Below, piece by piece: positions 1 to 11,332 of a stretch of DNA of 52,500 nucleotides. Each line of letters opens with the position of its first letter. The stretch's first letter is position 1. The DNA comes from Chromera velia. Taxonomy: Eukaryota > Sar > Chromeraceae. The translations under genes and the position numbers were made by a program. The notes beneath the pieces are model-generated. The model was not told where the DNA came from and did no database searches. It was given only the letters and a program-made list of their open reading frames with translations. The stretch is from NCBI GenBank assembly GCA_018398765.1, contig JAHBMJ010004175.1, forward strand, positions 1 through 52,500, in the 5' to 3' direction.

Positions 1-112
1 TCCGGTCTCCGATTTGGATTCTGTGCGCCTTCAATCTTTATTCTATTTCCCTATGTCTGACACCAAAGTGTACTAAAAACAAGCTATCGAGAATCTACTT
101 CAGGCTGCTCCA

Positions 113-1119
113 TTAGAACCCAAACTGTTCTTTGAGAAAATCAACAGGAAGTTTGAGCGAAGATTCCGAGTCGCTCCCTGATTCTGCGATGCCGCCCTTT
201 TCTTCCGCCCCCCTCATACTTACACCTAAAAGACCTGCTTGGTCCTTTTTGTTCCCTCCCAATGGAGGTGCACCCGCGGGCTGCAACCCCTTTTTCCATA
301 ACTTTTTGTGAAAATTCTGCAACGTTTGTGCCCCGTGGCTGGCTGTGTTGTACACCAAATTGTGCAGTCGGCCTGTCTGAGGGAAGAAACGCGGGATTCG
401 TGCCAAAACTTCTGCCGGTGTTTTATCAGCAGCAATCTTCAATCCCCTGGACCAAGACAAGGGCCTCCCTGCACCCTCCTGACCCTCGAGAAGATCCTTC
501 CCTGCAGTCGCCTCCCCGAACTCCCTCAGCCATGTGCGCACATCAGGTTTCCTCCCTTCGGCAATCACTGTGCCGAATGCAAGTAACTGATTCAGGGCGA
601 TTTTGACATGGGGTGGGATTTTATTTTCGATTTTCTCGAAAGCCCGAATGGCCACGATGGCCTCCTTTGGCAAATGCGGAATGTCTCTGAGGACATCCGA
701 AGGGTAGGGCACCACGCAATTCTCAGACAAGACCAAACGGCCTTCATCTTGCCTGCGCACATCTAGGGGCTCAACCGCAAACACCCGCACAGTCCCGACG
801 CGCCACGGAAAGTCGACGTCCTTCTCGATGGTTCGAGGGCACACAATCCCGATGTCTCCGAATGCGGTCACAAAGAAGGCGCCGAGAGTGAGGCTCTTCC
901 GAATGCCGAGCTTTTTTAAGACCTTCTCGGGGAACGGGTTGTCAACGGGTATTTCCTCTATCTTGGCAGAGAGCTCAACCGCAGGGGCAAATGAATTCCC
1001 TGTGATTGCCGCCAGATCTGTCACGTTTTCCTTCGGCCCGACAACGGGAAGATCGTCAAACCTCTTCAACTTGGAGGGCCCAAAGTCAGTCGTGGCAAAC
1101 ACCCAGTTCTCAAAAATGT

Positions 1120-1156
<37 letters not shown>

Positions 1157-3393
1157 CACTCGGCCACAGCCCCAAACCCCAACGCACCTGGGAGTACAGT
1201 TGCGGGAGTAGCGACCACCCCCGCAGCTGCAATAAACGCCGGAAGGAAGACGTTGACAGGCGCCAGGGCGACGGCAATCTCCGCCCCGAACGTGGGAGTG
1301 AAGATGTTCTCGACTGCCATCAGGAGAACGGGCCCGACCCTGAACGCGGGGCCGAACACCATCGAGGGCGCGGTGTTGCAGTCAGGCGCCCACTCAAACT
1401 GCACTGCCCAATTGCCCGAAGGCGCCAGATTGATCGAAGGACCTGACTCGAAATTTGGCGCAAACACAATCTGGGGCGCGCAATCGAGCGAAAACCCCGC
1501 TACCTTTTCGGGTGCGTACGAAGGAGGGCTCCCTCCGCCCTCGCAGGGTGTTTTCCCGTCCTCCTCACTCTCTGGGGGACGCGGGAGGGCGGCATAGGCT
1601 TCCTCTTCCCTCAGGCTCTCGGCAGACGAAAACGAAAACCCTGCAGGGCCAAAACCCTCCAAAAAATCAAATGACGCCTGCTTGGCGGCACTCCCTTCCA
1701 TCCCTTCTTCTTCCTCGCTGCTTTCTTCTTCCTCTCCTTCCTCTTCTTCTCCAACTCCTTCTGCACCTTCAAAGTCACTTTCATCAGAACTATATTCTTC
1801 TTCTTCCTCCTCCCCCCCTTCCGCCCCTTCAAAGTCACTTTCATCGGAGCTGTATTCTTCTTCTTCTTCCTCTATCTCCTCTCTCATTCCTTCCGCCCCT
1901 TCAAAGTCACTCTCGTCTGAGCTCGGCTCAGACACTTCCTCTTCCTTTTCTTCCTTCGCCTTCGCCTTCTTATATCTCAAACGTCTCCGCCTCCTGCGTC
2001 TCTTTTTTCTGAGTGCCCTGGAGCTTCTCTCGTCCTCTGTAGAGTTCCCTTTCCCTCCTCCCATTCTGTCCTTCCTCTTTCCCTTTCCCTTTCCCTTCGC
2101 TTCCCCTTCCTCTGCCAATTGAAGCAATCTCCGTCTCCTTTCTCTCAACCGTCTCCGGCGTCTCTCCTCCTTCACCTCCGGCACAACTTCCCATGGGTCC
2201 AACCCCTCATCAAACGCCAGCAACCGAGCATCTGCACGTGGAATCGCGCCCGTCTCCACGGAAGCCATCGGCCCCCACGGCTCTTCGCATTGCCATCCCT
2301 CACTCCCCCCGTTCTCCCGCCGCAGCTTTTTATCTAACCACCCGTCGTCGAAAAAGTCCAAAAAATTCAAATTGAAAGGGTCGTCCGGGTTCCCTTGCTC
2401 ATGTGACCCCGCCCCCTTCTTTTCTGCATCAGAAAAGGCCCCACTGAGAAGACCATCCAAACCAATGAATGTGCCTCCACCCCCTTGCTCTCCAGCCTCC
2501 TCACTCGAACTGCCTTCAAAAGTCCTTTCCTCGCCCTTTCCCTCCTCTGTGTTCAGTTGGGGGGGCTGTAGGAAGTCCATGAAGAGGTCGCTGCACTTGC
2601 CCCCGAGGAGTGAGTGGACCACGTTGACGTGCTCAGAGGGCGCATGGTTCCACGCACCCTCCATCTCCGACATCCCGAAAGAGGCCAGAGACGGGAGATC
2701 ATCAGAGGAAGGAGAAGAAGAGGGAGAAGAGACGGAAGAATCTACTGTGGGAAACGTTTCACGCCCTGTGACTCTCCTTCGTTCTGCGGGGGCTGCCGTT
2801 TCACTTTCTTTGCTTTCTGTGCTGTCTGAATTTTCTTCTGTGAGCATGTCACAGAGGGGACTGGAGGAGGCCTCCCTTTTCCCTTCGGTATTGCCTGTTA
2901 CATTGTCGCTTTTGTCTGTTGGCAGAGAGCACTTTTCATTTTCTGCGTCTGCTTCTACGTCAGACGGAACTGAACTGCCCCCCGCACGGAGAGAGTGACT
3001 TGTCTGCTGTGCTGTGTTTTCCTCTTCTGCTGTTTCTTCTGCTACTGACACAGTTGTTTCACTGTAACTGTCTTCTGTCTGATTGACATTCACATTTTCA
3101 AATAATCTTCTTTGTCTTCTTTGCGCTTGTTCAAGGGCTCTGCGTTTGGATTGTGATTTGTAAACGTTTTTCGACTCATTGACGGAGTGCTCATGAACGC
3201 ACTCAATCAACCTCCTCCTTCTCTCCCTCTGCTCTGCCCCCCTCGGACCACTCCACTCGGAGGGCCACCCTACTTTGTCGGGATCCTCCAGGACCGTCCT
3301 TTGGAACACCTGCAAGAGAATGAACACGAGCCAGAGGGCACAGAGCGACTGGGGTGAGCGACTACAGCAAAAAAAACGTCAATAACATACCAT
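113..3393 (-). CDS. Large acidic/basic low-complexity protein, function unknown
   Basis: Three-exon model: ATG alone at 3393..3391, a main exon at 3309..1188, and a last exon at 1119..113. Introns are 3390..3310 (GTATGT...CAG) and 1187..1120 (GTGCGT...CAG); frames join (phase 0, then phase 1), giving 1043 residues. The N-terminal half is Ser/Glu-rich. A strongly basic Arg/Lys run near residue 440 looks like a nuclear localisation signal. It is followed by Glu-rich stretches holding three copies of SSDESDFEGAEG. The part encoded near 1500-1200 has recurring Ala-Pro motifs about 8-20 residues apart (such as IVFAPNF and INLAPSG), suggesting short beta repeats. The last 330 residues look globular. 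I recognise no family. The one-codon first exon is the weakest part of the model: an upstream in-frame stop fits it, but another 5' exon is possible. Confidence 0.7.
1123..1152. repeat. (CA)n microsatellite in an intron, against the acceptor
   Basis: About fifteen CA units on the plus strand. Read on the gene strand this is a TG run that ends directly in the CAG acceptor at 1120-1122, so it occupies the polypyrimidine-tract position of a 68-nt intron. Confidence 0.9.
1760..1925 (-). repeat. In-frame coding minisatellite (three acidic repeats)
   Basis: Three related units of 60 and 72 nt (the shared AAAGTCAC on the plus strand starts at 1771, 1831 and 1903) encode SSDESDFEGAEG followed by variable Glu runs. 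Unit lengths are multiples of three, so the frame is kept. SSDESD has the form of casein-kinase-2 sites; that reading is inference. Confidence 0.85.
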
Positions 3394-3460
3394 CTGTATT
3401 CATGGACCAACAAAGTCGCCTGAAAAAGCTGCGACAGAGTTCACACAGCGATGCTTTCAC

Positions 3461-3815
3461 CTACATTCCTCGGAGCTCTGAAACACACACAGACAGGCCG
3501 TGCAGCGAAGTGGCAAGCAACACACGCTCGTGAGAGATCTCTCTCGACCGACCGACCTGAGGCGTGACTTCTGCCAGCCTCCTGACTCCGAAGGTGGCCA
3601 TGTTCTCGATGTGTTCCCTTCCCGTGGGCTTCGGGCATGTCCCCTCAGGCAGACACCTAGCGTAGTGTTTGAACCTGTCGTTGAGGAAACACTGGTAGCC
3701 TTCGACCGCGCAGGTGCGGGAAAAGTAGCAGTTGTCCCAGGGCCAGACGGGCTGGGGCCCCTTCACAACTCGCATCTCGGGTGTCACGTCCTCCTTCTTC
3801 ATGCACTGCTTCAGA

Positions 3816-3860
<45 letters not shown>

Positions 3861-3935
3861 CACACATACACGTACACATACACATACAAATACACATACA
3901 CATACATACACACATACACATACAAATACGCATAC

Positions 3936-4008
<73 letters not shown>

Positions 4009-5350
4009 TGGAGGTGGGGTGAAAGAGAGGGGGAGAGAGAGAGAGTTTTTGTGAGAAAGAAAGGAGCAGAGCGCGTAGACGAGCGATTTTATACAACAGG
4101 GAGGGGGGAATTAAGAAACAGGAAGGAGCCTCCAACCGTTGGAGGCAGAGCCGGCGTGCCATGTGAGGGCAGCTTCTGCTCCTGACGGACGAGATTCAAG
4201 ACAAACACAGAAACATACTGCAAGTTAACAGGCATAGAGCCTCACGAAAGACAAAAAGACAGACAAACAGACACGCAGACAGACAGGCAGACAGGCAGAC
4301 CGGTAGACAGAAAGAAGAACGCACACACGCAATGAAACTGACCATTGACACCTCCACACAGAGGCAGTCATCGTCACAGTCTCCCATGTACGTGCAGGGG
4401 AACTTCTCCCACCCGGCCTCAATGTGACTGTCCCACTCATTCACTGCAGCAGCAATCAGAAGAACACATAAATGGCAAAAAAGCTACAAACACAGGGATC
4501 GTGGTAACAAGGGGGTACTCAGGACATCTGACTGCCCCGGTCTGCACGTCAATTCATCCAAGCCATGTATCGATCCTTCCATCCAGCTTTCGACCATTCA
4601 AGGACTCCAATGAGAGCCCCACACGGAAACAGGAAAGCTCAACACATGCATCGTCATCGTCTCTCGGCCTCTGTGATTCCCAAAACATACAGAGACCACG
4701 AAGATAGTCAGTCCCCCTTGCACTGTCACACTAGATCACTGCGGCTGTTTTGTTCACAGAAATTGAACGGACTACTCGTCCATATACATGGATCGACTAC
4801 ATGAAAAGTCGGAACACAAAGGTGAAACGGTAACAGCCACAAAGAAGATATGTGAGTAGGCATGTGACTTACGTTTGCAAATTGTCTTGAGAGTGACTTT
4901 GTGCTCGCACCCAAGGTTGAGATGCAACGTCTCAGGTAAGACGATTGACTCGATCATCTCTGTGGTGTAGTGGAACCCCAAAGCCTCCCCTGTTCTCTCA
5001 CTGGAGAAGGACCAGACGCCCATCACATTCTCAGAAAAGACCCTCAAGTATTCCATTGTGCCCTCTTCTGCGCTGCGTTTGATCTCCTCCTCGATGAAGT
5101 CTTCGTTCTCTTCATGATAGGTGATCTTCAGCATGTGCTCTCTGTTCAGGTACAGTTGGTGTTGATTCTCCGACCCGACTAGAGAGTACGCAATTGCCTC
5201 GTTGGTTGGAAACAGCTTTCTGAAGACAGAGCACTCACGTAGGAGCTTCTCGGACTCGTCTTCGGGAGGCGGGTAGACGTGGCACTTCATCGCGGGTTCC
5301 GCTGTTGCGGCCAAGAAGCATAAGGCGAGAAGCCGCACGACCACCAACAT
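3461..5350 (-). CDS. Secreted cysteine-rich protein
   Basis: Three exons: 5350..4873, 4443..about 4352, and 3817..3461. The start ATG at 5350 opens a clear signal peptide ([19 protein letters not shown]). Exon 1 ends at GTAAGT in phase 1 and joins the CAG acceptor at 4444 in frame. Exon 2 ends in phase 0, either at GTGTCA (4351) or at GTCAGT nine nt further; both keep the frame. Exon 3 follows a TG-repeat acceptor at 3818. The mature protein has about 160 residues without recognisable motifs, then a Cys-rich tail (CDDDCLC, then [24 protein letters not shown]). The spacing recalls the short Cys-rich modules (CBM1-like: CC..G..C......Y..C) common in secreted algal and oomycete proteins; this is weak similarity by eye. 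The 3' end could include a further intron. Confidence 0.72.
3821..4005. repeat. (CA)n / (CATA)n microsatellite in an intron
   Basis: Mixed CA and CATA units fill the 3' half of the last intron of the secreted Cys-rich gene and run into its CAG acceptor at 3818-3820. The many apparent open frames here are repeat artefacts. Confidence 0.95.
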
Positions 5351-5883
5351 CTTCAATGACGCCCGGATTGATCGATATTGTTTTGTCTTGACCGATCGGT
5401 GTATAGAGCAAAGGGCACATGGAAATCTCACAGTGAACGCATGATCACACTCTGTGAAGAGAGCAATTTCACTTCAGAACGTCGGTCTATGAAGACACAG
5501 ACCTATCAAGTCTTTGAACGTACGCAGAAGTTACCTTCGCGCGTACACAGTTGTGAGAAATTTGACACCGATACATGCAAGTAGGCATGCATGCAGATCC
5601 GGCTGGGCCGCGCATCATTTAAAATTGGGTGCGTTGCGCGAAAAAAAAAGGATCCTAGCTGTTCTGTCAATGCTTCATATTGCTTCATGCAATGAGAGAC
5701 TGCTTGCTCTTTTTCGATCTGGCTTCCCTACATTTCCCTACACTTCTATATACTCGGGAGAAGCAGGTGAACCGTTCGACGACACGTACGGCTCTTCCAT
5801 AGGTGGATCTTTCTTTCTGCGAACTGGAGCGCCAGGAGTCAAACTTGATACAAATTCTCCGTCCGTCTTTGCTTTGCTTCGTC

Positions 5884-5890
5884 TCTATAA
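5884..5890 (+). promoter_or_regulatory. Possible TATA box for the Glu-rich protein gene
   Basis: TCTATAA lies 22 nt before the proposed ATG at 5913. The distance would imply a very short 5' leader, so this is only a candidate. Confidence 0.3.
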
Positions 5891-5912
5891 CCCTAAAGGT
5901 GGGCACGTGACC

Positions 5913-6791
5913 ATGCCTCCAAAAAACAAGCGCACAAAGCGCTTCTACGATTCTTTTAAGCTCCTTGATTACAGCCCCGAGGAGCTTCAGAAAATAAAGC
6001 AATATGTCGGTAGAATTGTCCTCTTCACTCGCCGCAACGGCGGCTGTCTCGTTGACCCGAACGGAGAGGTGCTTCTTCCTGAGGTCCTCTTCGAGCCCAT
6101 CGAGAATGTGCAGGTAGAGGCGTCGGACGATGAGGAAGAGGATGAGGAGGGTGAGGGAGACGAGGAAGAGGACGAGCAACGGGAAAGGGAGCCCGGAAAG
6201 AGGTCCCGGAAGGAGAAGGGAACCGAGCAGTCAGGTACGGGTGGCGTAGTGCTTCCGGAAGTCCCTCTGTTCGGGGAAGGGCCTCCAGAAAAATCACAGA
6301 AAAGGGCGGGAGAGACGAAAGAGGGAGATGAGGAAGGCATTGTTGGTGCTTCGTCATCTGCCGCTTCCTCTTCTGCTGCCGCCGCTCCTTCCGAGGAGCA
6401 AGGCGAAGGCGAACAGGCAGAGGAGGCGGAGGATAGAGACGAGGCAGAGGAGGGGGAGGACAGAGACGAGGAAGAGGATGGGGGAGAGAAGGAAGGGGAG
6501 GGGGAGGACCCGACAGAGGGAGACAGAGACGGGGAAATGGAAGACTCGGGAGACCAGCGTGCTGAGTCCCCTTATCCTGCCGACGTGGCTCTTGCAGAGG
6601 GAGACGGAGACGGGGAGGTTGAGATGGGGATGGAGGAGGAGGAGGAAGAGGAGGAGGGTGGAGAAGAAGAGGACGCAGAAGAAGAGGAAGATGGAGAGCA
6701 GTTTTTGGATGAAGAAGGGGAGAAGGGCACGTCGGAGGCAGGGGGGGCACTGGGTGGCGGTGCGTATGGGGAGGAAGGGGAAGAGCAGTGA
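5913..6791 (+). CDS. Glutamate-rich acidic protein, function unknown
   Basis: Intronless frame of 292 residues from ATG 5913 to TGA 6789-6791. The same frame is open back to 5514, but that upstream part looks non-coding, and the ATG chosen opens a coherent basic start (MPPKNKRTKRFYDSF). Residues 1-70 look like a small folded region, with two hydrophobic strands around YVGRIVLFTRR and GEVLLPEVLF. Everything after residue 70 is a nearly continuous Glu/Asp tail broken by one Ser/Ala run. The form fits a nuclear acidic protein such as a histone-binding or chromatin factor, but no family motif is visible. It is divergent from the secreted Cys-rich gene, with 562 bp between starts. Confidence 0.65.
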   Translation: MPPKNKRTKRFYDSFKLLDYSPEELQKIKQYVGRIVLFTRRNGGCLVDPNGEVLLPEVLFEPIENVQVEASDDEEEDEEGEGDEEEDEQREREPGKRSRKEKGTEQSGTGGVVLPEVPLFGEGPPEKSQKRAGETKEGDEEGIVGASSSAASSSAAAAPSEEQGEGEQAEEAEDRDEAEEGEDRDEEEDGGEKEGEGEDPTEGDRDGEMEDSGDQRAESPYPADVALAEGDGDGEVEMGMEEEEEEEEGGEEEDAEEEEDGEQFLDEEGEKGTSEAGGALGGGAYGEEGEEQ

Positions 6792-8228
6792 GTGAGACAG
6801 ACGGCAATGAGGGGAAACTCAAGCTCTCTCCTGCAGGTACGTGCGTGGGCTTCAAGAAAGAAATAGGGAAGAAAGAGGAAAGCTTTGCATGGCGGGTTGG
6901 TGCAACGTGCCGGCAAGGAAGCGGTAAAAGCACCTCTCACTAAGAAGGGGCTTGTCCAGCCCGAGTGAAATCAGAAATAGTTCGGGCAGAAAAAGGAAAA
7001 GGGAAACCCCTTTTTTTCCTACTTGAACACACCGACCCACCAGGGAGGGTATTTGCCCTCGATTGTGATCGAAGGATGTTCTCCGAAAGTCAGGGAGGGC
7101 AAAAAAAAGAGAGACCAGATGAAGAGGGGCAGGGGGATGGCCGGGGAGGAAGGAAAGGATAGAAAGGATCGATGAAAATTTGGGCTTTCGTTTCTTCAAA
7201 GTTTTGTCCCTCAAGCAATCAATCGTTGCATTTTTGTACTGGACGTCCTACCTTTCCTCTCTTGCAGGTTGGTGACTTCTCTTTGACGAATGGTCACTGG
7301 GGTGTTTGTGAGTCTGCAGGTGCTGGCAGGGTGAGGACTGCAGGCGAGAGAGAGAGACAGAGCGTTGATTGCCTGGGAGGGAGGGAAACCATTGACTGAC
7401 AGGGCCGTCTCGAGTTCTCTCAGAGGCGTGCGGGGATCTGAAGGGGTGCATGGGGGTGAGGGGGTGTTTGCATGTATGCGTGGTTTTTCTTTCAATGGTA
7501 TGCCTGCCTGCATGTGTGGGATGATGAGGAACGTCTGGGACCGACCTGCGGGGAATTAAGGGGGTGGGCATACCCACTCGGGCTGTGATCGACTGATGAA
7601 TGCATGGCAACGATCATCGATCTGGTCGATCTCTCTGTCCGGTTGTCCTCTGCAGGCAGGGAGGGAGGGAGAAGGGGAATTGAGGAAGAGCCGATGAATG
7701 ATAGGGCGGGAGGTTACGCAACGGATGACTGTACAGATGGGGGGGGGGAAACTGGCAGATCGATCCTGTCGATCAATTGATCGTGCAGGTTAACTATTGA
7801 TTTGTATTGGGGCAGGGTGGGTCTCAAGGAGTGACGGTATGCAGCGTGTGGTTGAGGGGTGGGGTGTGAAGTATGGTGACACTACTAGTCCCACCAGCTG
7901 GGGAAGAATGGAGGAACAGCAACAGATGTGGAAGAAAGGATTGGCATCCTGCAAAACCGAAGTTTTGTCATTGGACCGCCGCACAAGAAGCAGGGCAGGT
8001 AAGTATGCGTTATTCAGGCGAGAGGGAAAGGGTGCATGCATTCGAATCCGGATTCTTGGTGCAAAGTCACCGCCCTCAGGCTGGCAATGCCAATCGATGC
8101 GCTGAGGCTGTTGAGCCGCTACTCGGCGCTTAACCCTCAAAACCAAAACGGAACTCCCGTGTGATGATACACTGCGATCGTTACTCCACTCGTTTAATAA
8201 TGTTTAATACTGCTATGTACTGTAAGTA
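6792..8228. other. Intergenic, no gene seen
   Basis: G-rich, low-complexity sequence with several short open frames in both directions, none with protein-like composition or splice continuity. It presumably holds the 3' UTR of the Glu-rich gene at its start. Confidence 0.6.
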
Positions 8229-8421
8229 ACTGTAAGCTATGTGCGTACTGGGCTAAGTAATCATGAGGCTAGCAGTGTGGTGGGCTAGACAGAGATATTC
8301 TCGATCAGCCGTTCATAGAGGGAGTGTCATCCTAGAGTTCTGACAACAACCACTCATGCCAATCATCCAGCTTCTACTGCCTTCCAGGCTTTCTCTTGCT
8401 TAGCTACAGAACGCATGCCTC
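8229..8421. repeat. Dispersed repeat copy 1 (about 193 bp)
   Basis: Nearly identical to 20684..20878, same orientation, from ACTGTAAGCT to ATGCCTC. The flanks differ on both sides. The partner lies just outside the right LTR of the retrotransposon, so this may be part of another, older mobile element. Confidence 0.85.
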
Positions 8422-10847
8422 ACTGTAAGTATTGTTTAGTGTACAGACGTATGCGCTCATCGATCCCACGCCCTACTTCATGCGAGTAGCCCATCGAGCG
8501 ACTAAGTATCATGACAGCCTCGTGGTGGCGCCACGTACAGGCCCTACATCTACTTGCTCACCGAGGCCGACGTCTATGCTCGGCTTACATGCACTTTCTT
8601 TCTTTTCTTCTCACCATTCATATTCTATCCCTACATCTGTCTACTCGCTGGATGGGTAGGGTGGGCAAAATCAATCCACTCAATCTCAATTCTTTCTTTT
8701 TCTTAATTAAGATAACGTGATCGCATGACAATAACATAATAGTCGCAATAACGCTGAGCTTCAGTCTTGAATCGCTAAACAAAACTGTAGTCGACCTCCA
8801 AAACAGACGTATGTGGCTCAGTACACCTTCTTACGCACACTGGCTGGAGACTCTGAGCACTTAATTTCTAGTTAACTGTTCAGGGTACATGCTGGCCTCT
8901 AGTCCCGAAGGACCGCAATGCCTCCTATCTCCAGCTCACAACACACTCAGTGTGTTGCACACGTTACGCTCTCTACACCTCTTCAGTTTATTTTCTCACC
9001 TCAGGCCCCCTGCTGCGCCAAAGCTGAAATCATACGTAGCCTGCTTATGGATGTGCAGCTCTGTGCTCCTTCACATACTGAGTCCCCTGACAGTCGGAAG
9101 TAAAAACTACAGTCCTCTGCAAGCGGTGCCATAGCAATGATCTGTATGGACGCCAGAGGATTTAGACACTGCGACGCGCAGTCGAAATAAGACAAGTACG
9201 ACCACACACCTTTGAATGTGGCCGCAAATAACTGGGTTTTCTCTTTCTTCTTTTGACGCAAAGTGGACGGTTTGACACGAAGTTAACACACTGCTCAGAA
9301 CTCTTAATTACTAAGATGTGCTTTCAGAGTTCACAGCATACGGGGCATGGTTCGACGCGCAGTTGATACACTTCCTGCATACTGCTGGCTCGACGCAAAG
9401 TCAACACTTTCACTCTTCTATTTGCTGTATCAGCATCATGCATGCTAACGGAGATAAACAGAGTCAAAAGTCAGTCACATTCGGATGCACAGTTCCTTTC
9501 TCTTTCCTTGACGAAGCAACAAGCCATTTCTGGTGAATGTTCAGACACTGTGAGCCTCACTATGAGCGGTGAGCAGTGGTGTCTATTCAACCGTATCATC
9601 AACAACAGACATTTTCTTTTTCTTTCACTCTTCCTCTCAACCCAGACAGATAGAGGGAAAGTAAAGACAACAGAGACAACACAAGACAGAGACAGCAAGA
9701 GAAACAACACACCAACATTCGCCCTACAGACATCCCGGCCGAAGTGATCAGCCCCTAGGCAGCCGTTCCCAGGCATTGGAGACATACAGCCTCTCCTTTC
9801 CCTGTCCCACTATCATTCCCTCATGCAGTCACTTCAGAATCTCTTCTTCGCAATATTGCCTCTTCTCTTTTATGCTTGTATCTCTTCTCTTCAGCAATGA
9901 CCTCAAAATCTCTACCTATCAGTTTTTTCACTTCTTTCTGTCCCTCTCTCTCCTTCTTTCATTCTTCTTTTCTTTCTTCTTTCCCTCCATCCTAACTACC
10001 TGGATCCCCAAGATACATTCCTATCTGGAGAAGCAAGACAGTCAGGATGCAGAGAAACACTGCACGAGAACTAAGCACCCATTGAAGCCAACATCACCTC
10101 AAGTTGAACACACACTCTCCTTCACCTCTCACACCCACTAAGTCTCCTTCTTCCCCCCAAAAACATATTTCCCAAATTTAACCCTCAATCAAAAGAAAAC
10201 GATCTAGGAGCTCACTGACTTGGAGATGTGCAGCAGCCGCGGTGCCCCCATGGCACTATTAAGCGTTTGGAAACGCGGCACACCTGGTTGCAAGCGAAGA
10301 CAAAGACTATACATCTCTAGTCACCATAACTAAACCTCCACTCCACAAGATGCTCTTCCTCCTTCCATCCCAAACCTCTCACAGAGCAAAACAGCCAAGA
10401 GCATCTTCTGCATCACCTGAGCGCGTTCTGTGTAGGCTTGGACACCTCGTGCTTCATTGTAGGACAATCAGCAGAGACGGCAGTCAGTCAGTCAGTCAGT
10501 TTAGTCAATCAGACTGAATGCTCTTCCTCCTCAAGCTTGTCCTTCTGGACCCTCATCTCCAACAGGCCAGCAACCTTGAGTTCTAAGGACTCCCTCAATA
10601 CTAAGAGAACAGAAAGAAACACCACGCTCCATTACATCTGGAAGAGAGTCTCAAATCCGCCATAAATTTCAATTCGAGAATAAACAACACAAAGGAGACG
10701 AAATCTCTTTTCTTTTAACGAGTTTTCCCACTGACGAGCTGATACTACACTCCTGTCAGTACAGACCTTACGTACAGTTAGTGGTGAGAATTCTCTGTCC
10801 AGTCTGACTGTTCATCAATACAACAAAGTTTGCGATCCATACCATAT
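8422..10847. other. Intergenic, no gene seen
   Basis: Mixed-composition sequence without a convincing reading frame. It holds a cluster of short GACGC-type motifs (9173-9401) and a run of CAGT units at about 10481-10500. It may be derived from old mobile elements. Confidence 0.55.
9173..9401 (+). repeat. Five spaced copies of GACRCRMAGT
   Basis: Copies at 9173, 9254, 9273 (variant GACACGAAGT), 9354 and 9392, all on the same strand. They are two alternating variants, GACGCGCAGT and GACGCAAAGT. No function is implied by position. Confidence 0.6.
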
Positions 10848-11332
10848 CACAAGAAAAGTTTCCTTCGATCACCTCTAGAAGATCCCTAATCTCCAGGATC
10901 CTGGACTTCCCGAGGTTTTCTCTCTATTTGTATCGCGAATCGATACGCCCATTGCCTATACGAGTCTCCAATACTGCACTTAATGTCTGTCCTAATGTTT
11001 TGCTTACATACCTACATTCTGTCCTACGGAGATCCTTATACGTACGTTCCTACCGTCTCTTGAGGAGGACTGTCCTAGGATCGATCCTTCACTCTCATCT
11101 GTTTCTTCTCTTCACTCAATTGCTCGATCCGACTCGATCACTTTTCTCTTCTTTTCTTTTCTTTGTACATGCATGCATGCTTTTTTATTCAAATGCGTTT
11201 GGATCTCGCAATGCGCGCGAATCCCGTGATCTTGAGTAACTTTGACGCTTGTACTGCGCGCGACAGCCCTGCGAGACGGTAAGATGCTATTTGAAGAGCG
11301 GCTTGGGCCCTACCGGAGCCAAACTTCCCAGT
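10848..11332 (-). repeat. LTR, 3' copy in element orientation
   Basis: 485 bp, matching 20143..20627 in the same orientation with equal length. Just inside it (from 11333) the plus strand is pyrimidine-rich, so the gene strand is purine-rich where a polypurine tract would lie. Confidence 0.85.

Noticed and set aside
3732-4185. Open frames rich in His-Thr, Tyr-Thr or Cys-Val over the CA-repeat region on both strands
   Set aside because: They are translations of a CA/CATA microsatellite inside an intron; composition is repeat-driven and the flanking exons are explained.
5514-5912. N-terminal extension of the Glu-rich protein
   Set aside because: The frame is open but begins with a non-ATG-like context, shows no protein-like composition, and includes the likely promoter; the internal ATG at 5913 is a better start.
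5987-6940. Long minus-strand Pro/Ser/Leu-rich frames opposite the Glu-rich gene
   Set aside because: Antisense shadow of GAG/GAA codons, which read as CTC/TTC; no independent evidence.
8030-8060. TTCGAATCC resembling a tRNA T-arm
   Set aside because: No matching acceptor stem, anticodon arm or D-arm could be folded around it.
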